Assembly: GCA_965207345.1 (NCBI GenBank)
Contig: OZ242280.1
Span: 806,001-870,000 of the forward strand
Direction: 5' to 3'
DNA length: 64,000 nucleotides
Source: G965207345 sp965207345
Lineage (GTDB): Bacteria; Pseudomonadota; Gammaproteobacteria; PS1; Pseudothioglobaceae
Below are positions 25,611-35,100 of the stretch, one piece after another. The position numbers and the translations under genes were made by a program. The notes under the pieces are model-generated. The model had not been told where the DNA came from, did not search any database, and worked only from the letters and a program-made list of their open reading frames with translations. Numbering within the stretch: the stretch's first letter is position 1; the number at the start of each line of letters is the position of its first letter.

Positions 25611-26735
25611 TCAGCAGAATAACTCATAGGTATATACGGTGGATAGTAATGAGAGTAAAGGCAAGTTTTCTACTTGATCTTTTTCATGAGTTTTGTGAAT
25701 GGGTGGCGGTACAATAAAGTTCGGATTTTTATTTAAAATTGGGCTAATGTTATGCCAGAGCATTTTATTTTGCGCATAGTGTTGTAGCATTTGTGCAGGA
25801 GATTTGCCGTAATGCGGATAATATGGATATTGGTAATTTTCATTATAGTTTACTAAATATTTCTGCCATTTTTGCTCGTCCATATCAGCAATATCTTGAT
25901 TTCTTATAAAATCATGGTTGGCGAATAAAAAGTGTTGAACACTTGCATCATAGTCTGGTCTTAAGTTTAGCTGATGTTGCGTTAAATTATTTTCGGCTAA
26001 AAATTGCTGATAGACACATTCTTCCTTACCGTTAAAAGTGTTCAAATTACTAGTTCGTATCGTTTGAAGAGAAACGTCAAACCTTGATAAAAATTCAGCT
26101 GATTCTTCTAATAATTCAATTAAATACCTTTTATTTTTACTCCTTTTGAGCTTAAAAAAAGCATAATTACTGAATGTGTCAATGAGTATGTATAAGTAAA
26201 ATCTATATTTCTGAGTATCATCGTATAAACTAACAATATCTTGAGATAGTTGCTCGCCAGGCATTTTAACTTTATCATAGTAGGCGAAGCACGGATTCAT
26301 ATTTGATAAAAATAAACGTTGATTACTAGATAAGCGTCTAATATTTCCAGATTTAATTTTTTTTTCTAAAATAGACCATCGTTTTTGTTTGGATTCTAAA
26401 TTATGTTTTTTGAGTATGTTATATATACCCATGCCCGACAGAAAAATTTTATCTTTTTTGAGTTTTTGCGATATGCTTGCAGAACTGATAGACGGATTAC
26501 TAATTGCTATAGATAAGATTTTTTCTATTATTGTTTGATTGTATTTGCTACGTGCTATACTATAGCTAGCAGGTTTATTTTTTAAGCCTAATATACCTTC
26601 ACTGCTAAAACGTTGTTTATATTTATAAAATTGTGTTCGGCTAATATTAAATTGCTTACAAACACTTTTAATATTGCCATGTTTATCGGCAAAATTTATA
26701 ATCGCTAAACGTTCTAAAATATTATATTTTATCAC
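25611..26735 (-). CDS. IS481-like transposase homologue, catalytically degenerate, last gene of the NHLM operon
   Basis: 374 aa, GTG start overlapping the end of the upstream ABC gene. N-terminal helix-turn-helix (about 1-55: NIKSVCKQFNISRTQFYKYK), a second winged-helix stretch (about 65-115), then an RNase H-like integrase core. The first catalytic Asp is kept (D166 in EQLSQDIVSL). The second is lost: TSNLNTF (228-234) stands where TDNGSEF is expected. The third is lost too: DASVQHF (Q267) replaces the NGKVERF Glu. No terminal inverted repeats are seen. It probably binds DNA but cannot transpose; an exapted regulator is my inference. Fully open, 374 codons. Confidence 0.75.
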   Translation of the reverse strand: MIKYNILERLAIINFADKHGNIKSVCKQFNISRTQFYKYKQRFSSEGILGLKNKPASYSIARSKYNQTIIEKILSIAISNPSISSASISQKLKKDKIFLSGMGIYNILKKHNLESKQKRWSILEKKIKSGNIRRLSSNQRLFLSNMNPCFAYYDKVKMPGEQLSQDIVSLYDDTQKYRFYLYILIDTFSNYAFFKLKRSKNKRYLIELLEESAEFLSRFDVSLQTIRTSNLNTFNGKEECVYQQFLAENNLTQHQLNLRPDYDASVQHFLFANHDFIRNQDIADMDEQKWQKYLVNYNENYQYPYYPHYGKSPAQMLQHYAQNKMLWHNISPILNKNPNFIVPPPIHKTHEKDQVENLPLLSLLSTVYTYELFC

Positions 26736-29705
26736 TTATTGTTGTCTTTCTACTAATTGCTGAAAGTAACCTTTTTTTGCGACAAGTTCTTCATAATTAC
26801 CTGTTTCAATAATTTTACCTTCATCCAAAACATAAATACGGTCAACATTTCTGATAGTGGATAAACGATGGGCAATGATGATACGTGTAATATGCATTTT
26901 TTCTAAAGTTTTTTGAATAATACTTTGTGTGATATTATCCATTGCGCTCGTTGCTTCATCAAATAAAAGCATTGATGGCTTAGATGCTAAAGCTCTAGCT
27001 ATAGTTAAACGCTGCAGCTGACCGCCAGACAACCCGGAACCGCCTTCGGTAACAATGGTGTGTATAGTCATCGGCATTTTTTCCACATCTTTTTTCATAC
27101 CTGCTTGCTCAAGCGCAAGCCATACATCATCTTGAGTAACATCACTATCATTGACCGTGATATTATCTAAAATACTGCCTGGAATAATGCTACTATTTTG
27201 TAATACTACACCGATATTGCTTCTCAGGCTAGCAAAATTTAATTCTTTAGTATTTATATCATCTATCAAAATAACCCCAGATTCTGGATGCTCAAATCCC
27301 ATAACAAGACGAGCAATAGTTGATTTACCAGAACCTGATTTACCAACAATTGCAACATATTCTCCCGGTTTAATTTTAAGCGATAAATTGTTAAGAACAG
27401 GCAATGTGTCTTTTCTATATCCAAAAATAATATTGGAAAGTTCAATAGCACCCTTAAAATTTCTAATGACTACTCTATTTTCTTCTTTTTCAGGCGCTTC
27501 TTTTAAAATCGGCATAATACGATTAATCATAGGTACAGTGGCTAATACAGTAATTAAAATACTAGAGATTGAAAGGAATGCGGACATTAGCTGACCTAAG
27601 GCAGCGTTAAAAGAGATAAAATCACCCAGAGAAAAGTTGGTGTTATAACCTTTTTTATACAAGCCATAATAAATAAATGAGAAAATAGCAACGTTAATCA
27701 GCAAAGGCATGATTTGAATAATGGACTGCAAGGTCGCATTGTAGAGCATAAATTTTCTATTACTAATTACAAGTCTGTCATAAACATTTGACCATAGCGA
27801 TAACACGGTATTTTCTTTTGCGGCAATACGTAGCTTATGGATACCATTTAATAATTGAAATACAATGCCACCGAGTTTACCTCTATAATCATAAATGTTT
27901 CTTAGAATAGGAAGGATTGAACGAATAAAGAAAAATACACCAATTCCAATAATTACCAAAAATGCTATTGAAATAAGCGCTAACTGCCAACTATAATAAA
28001 AAAGTAAGCCAAAAGTGGTAATCATAGAAAGCCCAGATATAATAGCTGAGGTCGTAGCAGCGGACCAAATGCCACGCACATCATCCATGATATTTGCTCT
28101 ATTTGCCAAGTCACCAACAGAGAATTTACTAAAGAAATCCAGCGGTAATTTTAGGAGACGAATCCAAATCGCTGCATGAATATCCAGGGAGAATTTACTC
28201 TCTAAGCGTAAAATAGCAATACTATTACTTAACTGAAAAACAAGCACACTAATTGTTGTAGCAAGTAGCGCAAGCAGATAAGCATGAATAGCAGCAATAT
28301 CATAACTAGGTAGCGCTCCTGCTAGCAGACGGCCTATAATTACTGGCGTTACTAAATGTACAAGACTAATCAGTAAGCCTGTGAATAAAATCTGGCGTAA
28401 ATCTTGGTGCGCAAAAAATATTCCTCTTTTAAATAGAGACAATCCACTATCAATTGGTTCGCTCGGTAGTGGCCGATAGATCATCAGCGCCTGATTATCA
28501 ATATTATTTGCAATTTCACTCGTTAGTTTATGCCATATATTACTTTTAAAGTCATAATAATAATAACTATTTTTGCGGTGATCTAGAAGGATGGTTTCAT
28601 TATTTTCTTTTAATTTAGAAATGATTAACCAACGATTTTTCTTATACCATTTCTCTTCTAAAACAACCTCTCTGGAAGTAAAACCCTGTATAGAAAGTGC
28701 ACGTTCTACATCTTGTCTATTTTGGTAATCTAATTTTTCAAACAATTGATAATTTCCCAAAGTTGGTAAAATATCAGTAATCTTACATATCTCATTCATT
28801 AAACGATTCATACCCAAACTTTCATCAATGACAAGTTCAACTGGAGTAATATTGGCATTACCCTTATAAGAATTGTATAAACGATAAAAGGTGTTAGATA
28901 AATGATTTTTTTGTTCTTTCCTTAGACGGTGAAATACATCTTTTTGCTCAGCATTTTTATCTAGAAAATATTGATGAGAAGTACGTTTCAGCCACTCATC
29001 AAATTGGGTAACCAATGGTTTGAGAGATTTATTTTCAAGTACAGTATAGGCATCAACGCTATCAAATAAAAAATCTTCACCTTGATCAACATGGATTTTT
29101 GTGGTAACAGGGACTAAGGTATCTAATTTTGTCAAAATATCATCAGCAGATGATTCATCCTCTTTTTTATAAATTCTAACCCACATCAATTTAGCATCAT
29201 CAGATGCTTTTAATGAACTATCAACTGGATGACATGTTCCTCCTTTAATATTTTTATCAATCGCATATCCTAGTTGATAAGATTTTTTTGTTGTCTGAAT
29301 ATCAGCAATAGTTGAAATACTATCTAAATAATGACTAATTATTTTCGCAACACGGCGATCTTGGGAGGCAAATAAAGTTTCAGTTTTAATTTTAGATAAA
29401 TGCGTGTTGTGATCCAGAGCAAGATAAAAACCATAGCTTGATTGAGAAGATTCCCCAGGACTATAATCAGGAGCACTGAGTGCTATATCACCTGCTGTAA
29501 GCGTGCAAATATAATGTCTAGTATCAGTTGGTTTACCATCTTTTATAAGCCATGAAAACACATAGGCATCACCTTGAGTAATAACATAAGATATTTCATC
29601 ATCATTGAGATGAATAAAGTATTTATTACTCAACTCCAAAGGCACAACACCTAGCGTTTGAAACAAAGTTTGTTGACTTTCTGTTAGAGTAGCAGGCTTT
29701 GTCAT
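26736..29705 (-). CDS. NHLM-type bacteriocin export ABC transporter, ATP-binding protein
   Basis: 989 aa. The long N-terminal region (about 1-400) resembles the cyclic-nucleotide-domain-like part of the NHLM ABC protein (TIGR03797-type). Then come six membrane helices (about 425-700) and an ABC domain with Walker A GKSGSGKSTIA, signature LSGGQLQRL, Walker B MLLFDEATSA and His in AHRLSTI. No C39 peptidase domain. It starts at ATGA overlapping the stop of the peptidase transporter, so the two are coupled and likely work as a pair in peptide export. Confidence 0.9.
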   Translation of the reverse strand: MTKPATLTESQQTLFQTLGVVPLELSNKYFIHLNDDEISYVITQGDAYVFSWLIKDGKPTDTRHYICTLTAGDIALSAPDYSPGESSQSSYGFYLALDHNTHLSKIKTETLFASQDRRVAKIISHYLDSISTIADIQTTKKSYQLGYAIDKNIKGGTCHPVDSSLKASDDAKLMWVRIYKKEDESSADDILTKLDTLVPVTTKIHVDQGEDFLFDSVDAYTVLENKSLKPLVTQFDEWLKRTSHQYFLDKNAEQKDVFHRLRKEQKNHLSNTFYRLYNSYKGNANITPVELVIDESLGMNRLMNEICKITDILPTLGNYQLFEKLDYQNRQDVERALSIQGFTSREVVLEEKWYKKNRWLIISKLKENNETILLDHRKNSYYYYDFKSNIWHKLTSEIANNIDNQALMIYRPLPSEPIDSGLSLFKRGIFFAHQDLRQILFTGLLISLVHLVTPVIIGRLLAGALPSYDIAAIHAYLLALLATTISVLVFQLSNSIAILRLESKFSLDIHAAIWIRLLKLPLDFFSKFSVGDLANRANIMDDVRGIWSAATTSAIISGLSMITTFGLLFYYSWQLALISIAFLVIIGIGVFFFIRSILPILRNIYDYRGKLGGIVFQLLNGIHKLRIAAKENTVLSLWSNVYDRLVISNRKFMLYNATLQSIIQIMPLLINVAIFSFIYYGLYKKGYNTNFSLGDFISFNAALGQLMSAFLSISSILITVLATVPMINRIMPILKEAPEKEENRVVIRNFKGAIELSNIIFGYRKDTLPVLNNLSLKIKPGEYVAIVGKSGSGKSTIARLVMGFEHPESGVILIDDINTKELNFASLRSNIGVVLQNSSIIPGSILDNITVNDSDVTQDDVWLALEQAGMKKDVEKMPMTIHTIVTEGGSGLSGGQLQRLTIARALASKPSMLLFDEATSAMDNITQSIIQKTLEKMHITRIIIAHRLSTIRNVDRIYVLDEGKIIETGNYEELVAKKGYFQQLVERQQ

Positions 29706-31882
29706 TGACTTGTTACTAGTGATTTGTAAATATTGTCCTCTTTAATGAGGTCATTGTGTATACCAGTTTGCACTATTTTACCTTCGTCCATTACAATAAT
29801 TTTATGCGCGTCTCTAACAGCACTAAGCCGATGTGCAACAAAAATGCAAGTGCATCCTCTGCGTTTTAAATTGTTAATAACTATTGATTCAAGAATGGAA
29901 TCAAGCGCAGAAGTTGCCTCATCAAGAATAAGAATAGATGGATTATTAACCAATGCTCTAGCAATTTCCAAACATTGTCTTTGTCCGCCACTGAAATTTT
30001 TACCATTTTCCTCAATTTTATAATCATAACCACCAGGCAATCTATTGACCACATCAAATATGCCAGCATCTTTTAATGCATGGTTAATATCATCTTCACT
30101 TACAGAGTTATCCCAGAAAGTCAGGTTATCTCGAATAGATCCCTGGAATAGAACAATATCTTGACTTACCACAGAAACAGAGCGGGAAAATAAAAAACGA
30201 TCTATCTGATTAATGTTAATACCATCAATATCAATTTCACCTTCGGTTGGATAATATAGTCTTGATAATAGCTTGATCAAAGTGGATTTACCACTTCCTG
30301 AACCACCAACAATAGCAAGCATAATGCCAGGTTCTACTACCAAATTAAATTTATCAAATAACGGCGGGGCAAAGCGACTATAAGTAAAAACTAAATTTTT
30401 GAATTCTATTTTGCCAGATAAATTTTCATAAGTGCCAATTTCATTTTTCTCTGAAGAGAGAATCAGTGGGTCAGCCTTATAATTAAATACATCATTTGTT
30501 CTATCAATATCGCCTTTTAAAACTTGTAGCTCACCAGCAAAACCGACTAAGTTTGAGATGGGCGCCATAAAGCTACTCATTAAGGATTGAAAGGCAATGA
30601 GCGTGCCGACCGTCATAACGCCATCTAATATTTTAAAACTACCTAGATAGATGACAATCATTATAGCGAGTGAACTTAAAAAGCTAGGGGTTAAGTTGAG
30701 AATATAAGAATACACAGCGAGTCTTTGCACGGCATTGAGCATTTTAGCTTGATAGCCAGACCATTTCCTGAAAAATGATTGTTCCATACCACTGGATTTA
30801 AGTGTATCTATAATACGCAAACCATTCATTGAAACACCAAGTAACATTGCTTTTTCTTTAAACATAACTTGGTTTGCATCATTCTGCCTACTTCTTAACA
30901 TACGCAAAACGACAAAATTCAATAACATAATTATGATAGCAATTAAGCCCAAGTATATATCATACATTAGTAGCACAGTGCCATAGATAAGTGAGGTGAG
31001 CAGATTAATGATATTAACTGAAATATTATGCGATAGCGTCATTGCTATTTTTTCATTCAAATTCGCTCGATCTGCAATATCGCCGAGATAGCGCTGACTA
31101 AAAAACATAATTGGTAATTTTAAGATATGCGTCATAAAATGGGTAGCACTTACAACCGATAGTTTTACCCCTAGTAACACTAGTGTTATTTGTTGTAAGA
31201 ACATTAGTATAGCCTGCACGATAAGCACGATAATCATACCGATAATCAGTGGGGCGACTAGGGAGTCAAATTGATTAATGAGAATATCGTCAATGAAGAT
31301 TTTAGAAAAAACAGGAATAGTTAAACCAGGCACAACCAAAAGTAGCGTTGCCATTGCAATGAACAACACATCGTATTTGGATTCTCTTAGAAGGGGGATA
31401 AAGCGACTATAAGTCTTAACGGGAGAGCCCATTGGTTTAAAATTTTTGTCTTTTTTAAAATTTAATACAATACCCGTAAAACTCTCATCAAATTCTCTAT
31501 AATCCGCTGTTCTACGCCCAGAAGCTGGGTCATTTAAATAAAATATTTTTTTCTCTTCATCGTAACCTTCTAATACTAGAAAGTGATTGAAGCTCCAAAA
31601 TAAAATAGCAGGAAAAATAACTTTCTTATTAATCTGAGGAATATCAATGTTAATGGGCGCGCTTTCCAAATTGAATTGTTTAGCAACTTTAACAATACTG
31701 AGTGCGTTACTGCCATCTCGAGAAATGCCACACAAATCCCTTAATTCTTCTAAGGAGCTATAAACTTTATGATAATCAAGAATAATTCTAAGCGAAGCAG
31801 CACCGCATTCAGTTGCCTCCATTTGCAAAAGAGTTGAGGTGGTTACTCTATTTTTTTTAAAAAAACGTTTAAATAGCTTCAT
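29702..31882 (-). CDS. NHLM-type ABC transporter with C39 leader peptidase
   Basis: 726 aa. The N-terminal C39 peptidase (about 12-140) has catalytic Cys in QMEATECGAAS, His in FNHFLVLEGYD and Asp in LNDPASG. The membrane domain spans about 165-440, and the ABC domain has GGSGSGKSTLIK, FSGGQRQCLE and ILDEATSALD. Such transporters cut double-glycine leaders while exporting the peptide (TIGR03796-type). All catalytic residues are present. 4-bp overlap with the next transporter gene. Confidence 0.93.
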   Translation of the reverse strand: MKLFKRFFKKNRVTTSTLLQMEATECGAASLRIILDYHKVYSSLEELRDLCGISRDGSNALSIVKVAKQFNLESAPINIDIPQINKKVIFPAILFWSFNHFLVLEGYDEEKKIFYLNDPASGRRTADYREFDESFTGIVLNFKKDKNFKPMGSPVKTYSRFIPLLRESKYDVLFIAMATLLLVVPGLTIPVFSKIFIDDILINQFDSLVAPLIIGMIIVLIVQAILMFLQQITLVLLGVKLSVVSATHFMTHILKLPIMFFSQRYLGDIADRANLNEKIAMTLSHNISVNIINLLTSLIYGTVLLMYDIYLGLIAIIIMLLNFVVLRMLRSRQNDANQVMFKEKAMLLGVSMNGLRIIDTLKSSGMEQSFFRKWSGYQAKMLNAVQRLAVYSYILNLTPSFLSSLAIMIVIYLGSFKILDGVMTVGTLIAFQSLMSSFMAPISNLVGFAGELQVLKGDIDRTNDVFNYKADPLILSSEKNEIGTYENLSGKIEFKNLVFTYSRFAPPLFDKFNLVVEPGIMLAIVGGSGSGKSTLIKLLSRLYYPTEGEIDIDGININQIDRFLFSRSVSVVSQDIVLFQGSIRDNLTFWDNSVSEDDINHALKDAGIFDVVNRLPGGYDYKIEENGKNFSGGQRQCLEIARALVNNPSILILDEATSALDSILESIVINNLKRRGCTCIFVAHRLSAVRDAHKIIVMDEGKIVQTGIHNDLIKEDNIYKSLVTSQ

Positions 31883-31911
31883 GCCAATTTATGTATGCAT
31901 CAAAAAGGTTT

Positions 31912-33225
31912 TTAATTAAAGAGAGATTTAATCCAAGGAATAGCCAAAGAAATTGGCCTTTTCTCCTCCAACAAAAATTCAGCCGTTCCTATACTTCCAA
32001 CGTCAATATTTTTTACATTTAATCCCTTTTCAGATGTCCAATCAAAGCCATTTTTAGAATCAGTTTTTTTTAGCAATTTAACAGAAACTTCATAAGCAGG
32101 TCCTTTTTGCAAAAAAAGATTGACTAAGTTTTTGTTAGCTAATTTTGCATAAATACCTGCAGAGCTTAAAGGAAAATCAGAAATTGATTGCACAGACCCT
32201 TTAACAAAACCATAACTATTTCTATCTAAATAACCTACTTCAACATTTACTTTCATACCAGGCTTAATTTTTTTACCATTAAATACGTCAACATATGCCA
32301 AAAATTCAATATCTTCTTGCTGATTTTGCTTCATTAATTCCCCATAACCTAAGCCGTCTTTAGAGATTATAGAACCGGGTGGCGGGCTATGATTGACAAT
32401 ACTGATGAGTGGTGTTTGTGGGCCGACGTATTCATCCTGGGTTGCCTTTAATTCAATGACTAAACCAGCAACAGGAGATTCTACTACTGTACCTTCAATA
32501 GAGCTTTTAAGCAACTCAATATCACTTTCTAAACTATTAACTACTTGTTCTAGCTTGTCTAATCTAATATCCTCTTGATGAATGATCTGACTTTCATTAG
32601 AAAGTAGTTCATTTCTATTAAGGATTAAACTATTGAGCTGATTTTTTAATTGGTGCAAATTAGTTCTAAAAGAGACTAAAGCAGATTGAGTAATACTTCT
32701 ATCTTCATAAAACGCTTTATTTTCCTCAAATATTTGCTCACTATCAGCAATCTCTTTAGTTAAAAAACTGATACTGCTATCAATATATTTTAGGTGACGA
32801 TTATTATTAATTTTTCGCTCAGATCTTTCTTCTTTGGTCTGTTTTACTACTTTATGGTATAATTTCCTTTCAAGTTTGAGTTTTTTCTCAGCAATTTTTA
32901 AGCGTTTTTCTAAAGTAGCAGCAGAGAATTTAGCGACTTTATCGCCCTTTCCAACATAATCACCGACCCCAACGTAAATTCTATCAAGCGTTTCACCTTG
33001 AGAGGTAACAACATTAACGACACGACCGTTATTAGGTAAGAATATTCCCTGAGAATGTACTCTGGATGAAACAAGAGCAAGCACGCTCCAAATAATAAAT
33101 CCCACCGTAAGTATAATAATCATCCACAACGTAATCCAAGTTGCAGGGTTGGTGATAAAAATTGATTTATCCAACTCTTCAGCAGAAGAGAGTTTGCCTA
33201 AAGCATTTTTTCTAAATATAATCAT
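31912..33225 (-). CDS. HlyD-type periplasmic adaptor of the NHLM export system
   Basis: 437 aa. One N-terminal membrane helix (about 32-55), a biotinyl-lipoyl-like half (SQGETLDRIYVGVGDYVGKG), a long coiled-coil hairpin (about 110-240, rich in Leu/Lys/Glu) and the second half VVESPVAGLVIELKATQDEY. It bridges the inner-membrane transporters to the outer-membrane channel encoded upstream. ATG 33225; 45 bp after the tolC-like gene. Confidence 0.9.
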   Translation of the reverse strand: MIIFRKNALGKLSSAEELDKSIFITNPATWITLWMIIILTVGFIIWSVLALVSSRVHSQGIFLPNNGRVVNVVTSQGETLDRIYVGVGDYVGKGDKVAKFSAATLEKRLKIAEKKLKLERKLYHKVVKQTKEERSERKINNNRHLKYIDSSISFLTKEIADSEQIFEENKAFYEDRSITQSALVSFRTNLHQLKNQLNSLILNRNELLSNESQIIHQEDIRLDKLEQVVNSLESDIELLKSSIEGTVVESPVAGLVIELKATQDEYVGPQTPLISIVNHSPPPGSIISKDGLGYGELMKQNQQEDIEFLAYVDVFNGKKIKPGMKVNVEVGYLDRNSYGFVKGSVQSISDFPLSSAGIYAKLANKNLVNLFLQKGPAYEVSVKLLKKTDSKNGFDWTSEKGLNVKNIDVGSIGTAEFLLEEKRPISLAIPWIKSLFN

Positions 33226-33270
33226 GATGCATCCACCGCCAGTTTTATTTCATATTAATTTATGCAGATT

Positions 33271-34638
33271 TTAAGCAGCGAGCATAATATTTAACTGTTT
33301 TATGTCCTGCTCTGATAAAACACCCGCTATTTTTCTTAAGGTTAGATAGCTAAGTAGATATTTATGTAGCACTTGAATATAACTTTTCTTAGCATTTTGC
33401 AGACCACTTTGTGCATCTAAAAAATCATCATTTGTCCTTAAATTAAGGTGAAAACTTTTTTCAGTTTCTTTTAGTTTTAATGCACTATATTTTACGGTGG
33501 ATGCTGAAGTTTTAATTCTTTCTTTGTAAAATAAAACATTATTATAGGCAATACGTAGCTCTTTAATGAGCGACTTTTTCACACTTTCTAAATTAAGCTT
33601 AGAACGTTTAAGTTCTGCTCTTGCTTGCGATAATCTGGCATTGGTATAAAAACCTTGAAAAACAGGAATAGATAGTTGTATTTGATAAGTCTCATTGGGA
33701 TTAGAGCTATAGTAGTTCTTTTCTGCATTCTCGGTAAGAAATGCAGAAAAATCAACCGTTGGATAGTGCCCAGCTCTCGCGGTATAGACCTCCTGTTTAG
33801 CCGCTTTGAGTAAATATTTTTGCATTTTTAAAGATTGATTGTTTTTTTGCGCCAGATTAAGCCAATATTCAAAGTCTTCTGTTATCACCATATCGGATAC
33901 ACTATCGGGCACAACTTCTTTAACATGATAATTCGTATCTATTCTTCCTATATAACTGGCTAAAGCTAATTTGCTCGCTCGCAAATTATTTCTGCCACTT
34001 TGCACGTTAGAGAGCGTGAGTTGATAATTCACTTCAACTTCTGATAAATCAATATTGGTTGATTGATGCACCTTATAACGTTTTTTAACCACTTCTTTGT
34101 GATCTTCAATAAATTTTAAATCCGCCAAGAAAGATGCTAGTTCCACTTCTTTGTCTAAAATTGCAAAATAAGAACTTGTAATGCTTAAAATTAAGTTTTG
34201 CACAGAATCCTCATAACGCAATTTTTCTGCTGTAAGCATATATTTAGCCTTTTTATGAGAGCTTATATCTGCGTAATTAAAAATAGATTGTGAGATAGAG
34301 ACAGTATTTCTCTCAGAAGTTACACTAGTATGGTCAGGGCGATAAGAAGAACCCGCACCTAAACCTCTATATTCGTCGTCTGTAAAACTTCGGCTGAAGT
34401 TAATTCTGGGAAGTAATGCAGCACGAACTTGAAGCTTATTCTGCTCTTGGATGATCACATTTTGTTTGGCAATTGCGAATCCTTCCTCACTATTAAGACT
34501 TAGTTGGTAGGCTTGCCATAAGTTGATGGACTCCGCCGAAACGGAGCCAACCAACAAAAAAAAAAAACTTCTTGCCAATAAAGTCTTACTAATAAGAAGA
34601 TAATGTAATAACATTTTCGTAAAGTAAAATGATATCAC
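33271..34638 (-). CDS. TolC-like outer membrane efflux protein
   Basis: 455 aa. A signal peptide ending GSVSA/ES is followed by paired outer-membrane-factor repeats: SINLWQAYQLSLNSEEGF and, later, DFEYWLNLAQKNNQSLKMQK, with IFNYADISSHKKAK and IPVFQGFYTNARLSQARAEL. It forms the outer-membrane tunnel of the export system. The frame opens at GTG 34638, 3 bp after the leader-peptide stop; ATG 34614 gives a cleaner signal peptide. Confidence 0.88.
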   Translation of the reverse strand: MISFYFTKMLLHYLLISKTLLARSFFFLLVGSVSAESINLWQAYQLSLNSEEGFAIAKQNVIIQEQNKLQVRAALLPRINFSRSFTDDEYRGLGAGSSYRPDHTSVTSERNTVSISQSIFNYADISSHKKAKYMLTAEKLRYEDSVQNLILSITSSYFAILDKEVELASFLADLKFIEDHKEVVKKRYKVHQSTNIDLSEVEVNYQLTLSNVQSGRNNLRASKLALASYIGRIDTNYHVKEVVPDSVSDMVITEDFEYWLNLAQKNNQSLKMQKYLLKAAKQEVYTARAGHYPTVDFSAFLTENAEKNYYSSNPNETYQIQLSIPVFQGFYTNARLSQARAELKRSKLNLESVKKSLIKELRIAYNNVLFYKERIKTSASTVKYSALKLKETEKSFHLNLRTNDDFLDAQSGLQNAKKSYIQVLHKYLLSYLTLRKIAGVLSEQDIKQLNIMLAA

Positions 34639-34641
34639 TCG

Positions 34642-34866
34642 TTATTCATCCTCCATGTAAGGAAGTACAATGTGTACAAGTTTGTCGGTGTTAAATAGTA
34701 ACTCTACCCTACTACCACCTGGAATATCAACCCCTTCTTCTCTTAATACATCGGTTGGATTAGCATCTAACTTAGATTTAAAGTCGGGATCACCATAATA
34801 GCGAGCTATAACATCTAGGAATATTTTTTGATTTTCCTCAAACTGCTCTTGAGTAATTTCTTTCAT
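34642..34866 (-). CDS. NHLP-leader (nitrile-hydratase-like) precursor peptide, almost core-less
   Basis: 74 aa. The leader fold of nitrile-hydratase-like peptides is evident: EENQKIFLDVIARYYGDPDF, KSKLDANPTDVLREEGVDIP, and the terminal beta-strand KLVHIVLPYMEDE. Such leaders (TIGR03793-type) normally continue after VLP with a double-Gly site and a core. Here only five residues follow. A GG occurs earlier (DIPGG at about 49-50); cutting there would release a 24-residue tail without Cys. A GGAGAG site precedes the ATG. First gene of the export operon. Confidence 0.8.
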   Translation of the reverse strand: MKEITQEQFEENQKIFLDVIARYYGDPDFKSKLDANPTDVLREEGVDIPGGSRVELLFNTDKLVHIVLPYMEDE

Positions 34867-35100
34867 TACACTCTCCTTTTTTGTTTATAAAAAATAAAAA
34901 ATCGTGAATCTAGGTTCTATAAAGTCCAGAGCAAAGTCTCACAGACAAGAATTTTATACGAGAAAATATTCATTTGTAAACAATTTTATAAAAAAATTTG
35001 TGTATAAGATGTAGATAAGATTAAAATAAACACGATTCCTACGTTGCCATGATAGAAGTTATTGACAAGGAACATTAAACAAATATTCATTAAGAAGATT

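Noticed and set aside
25611..26735. Active insertion sequence inserted in the NHLM operon
   Set aside because: No terminal repeats or target duplication seen, junction is a precise start-stop coupling, and two catalytic residues are lost.
27151..27594. 147-aa plus-strand frame inside the NHLM ABC gene
   Set aside because: Antisense shadow of the strongly supported ABC domain.
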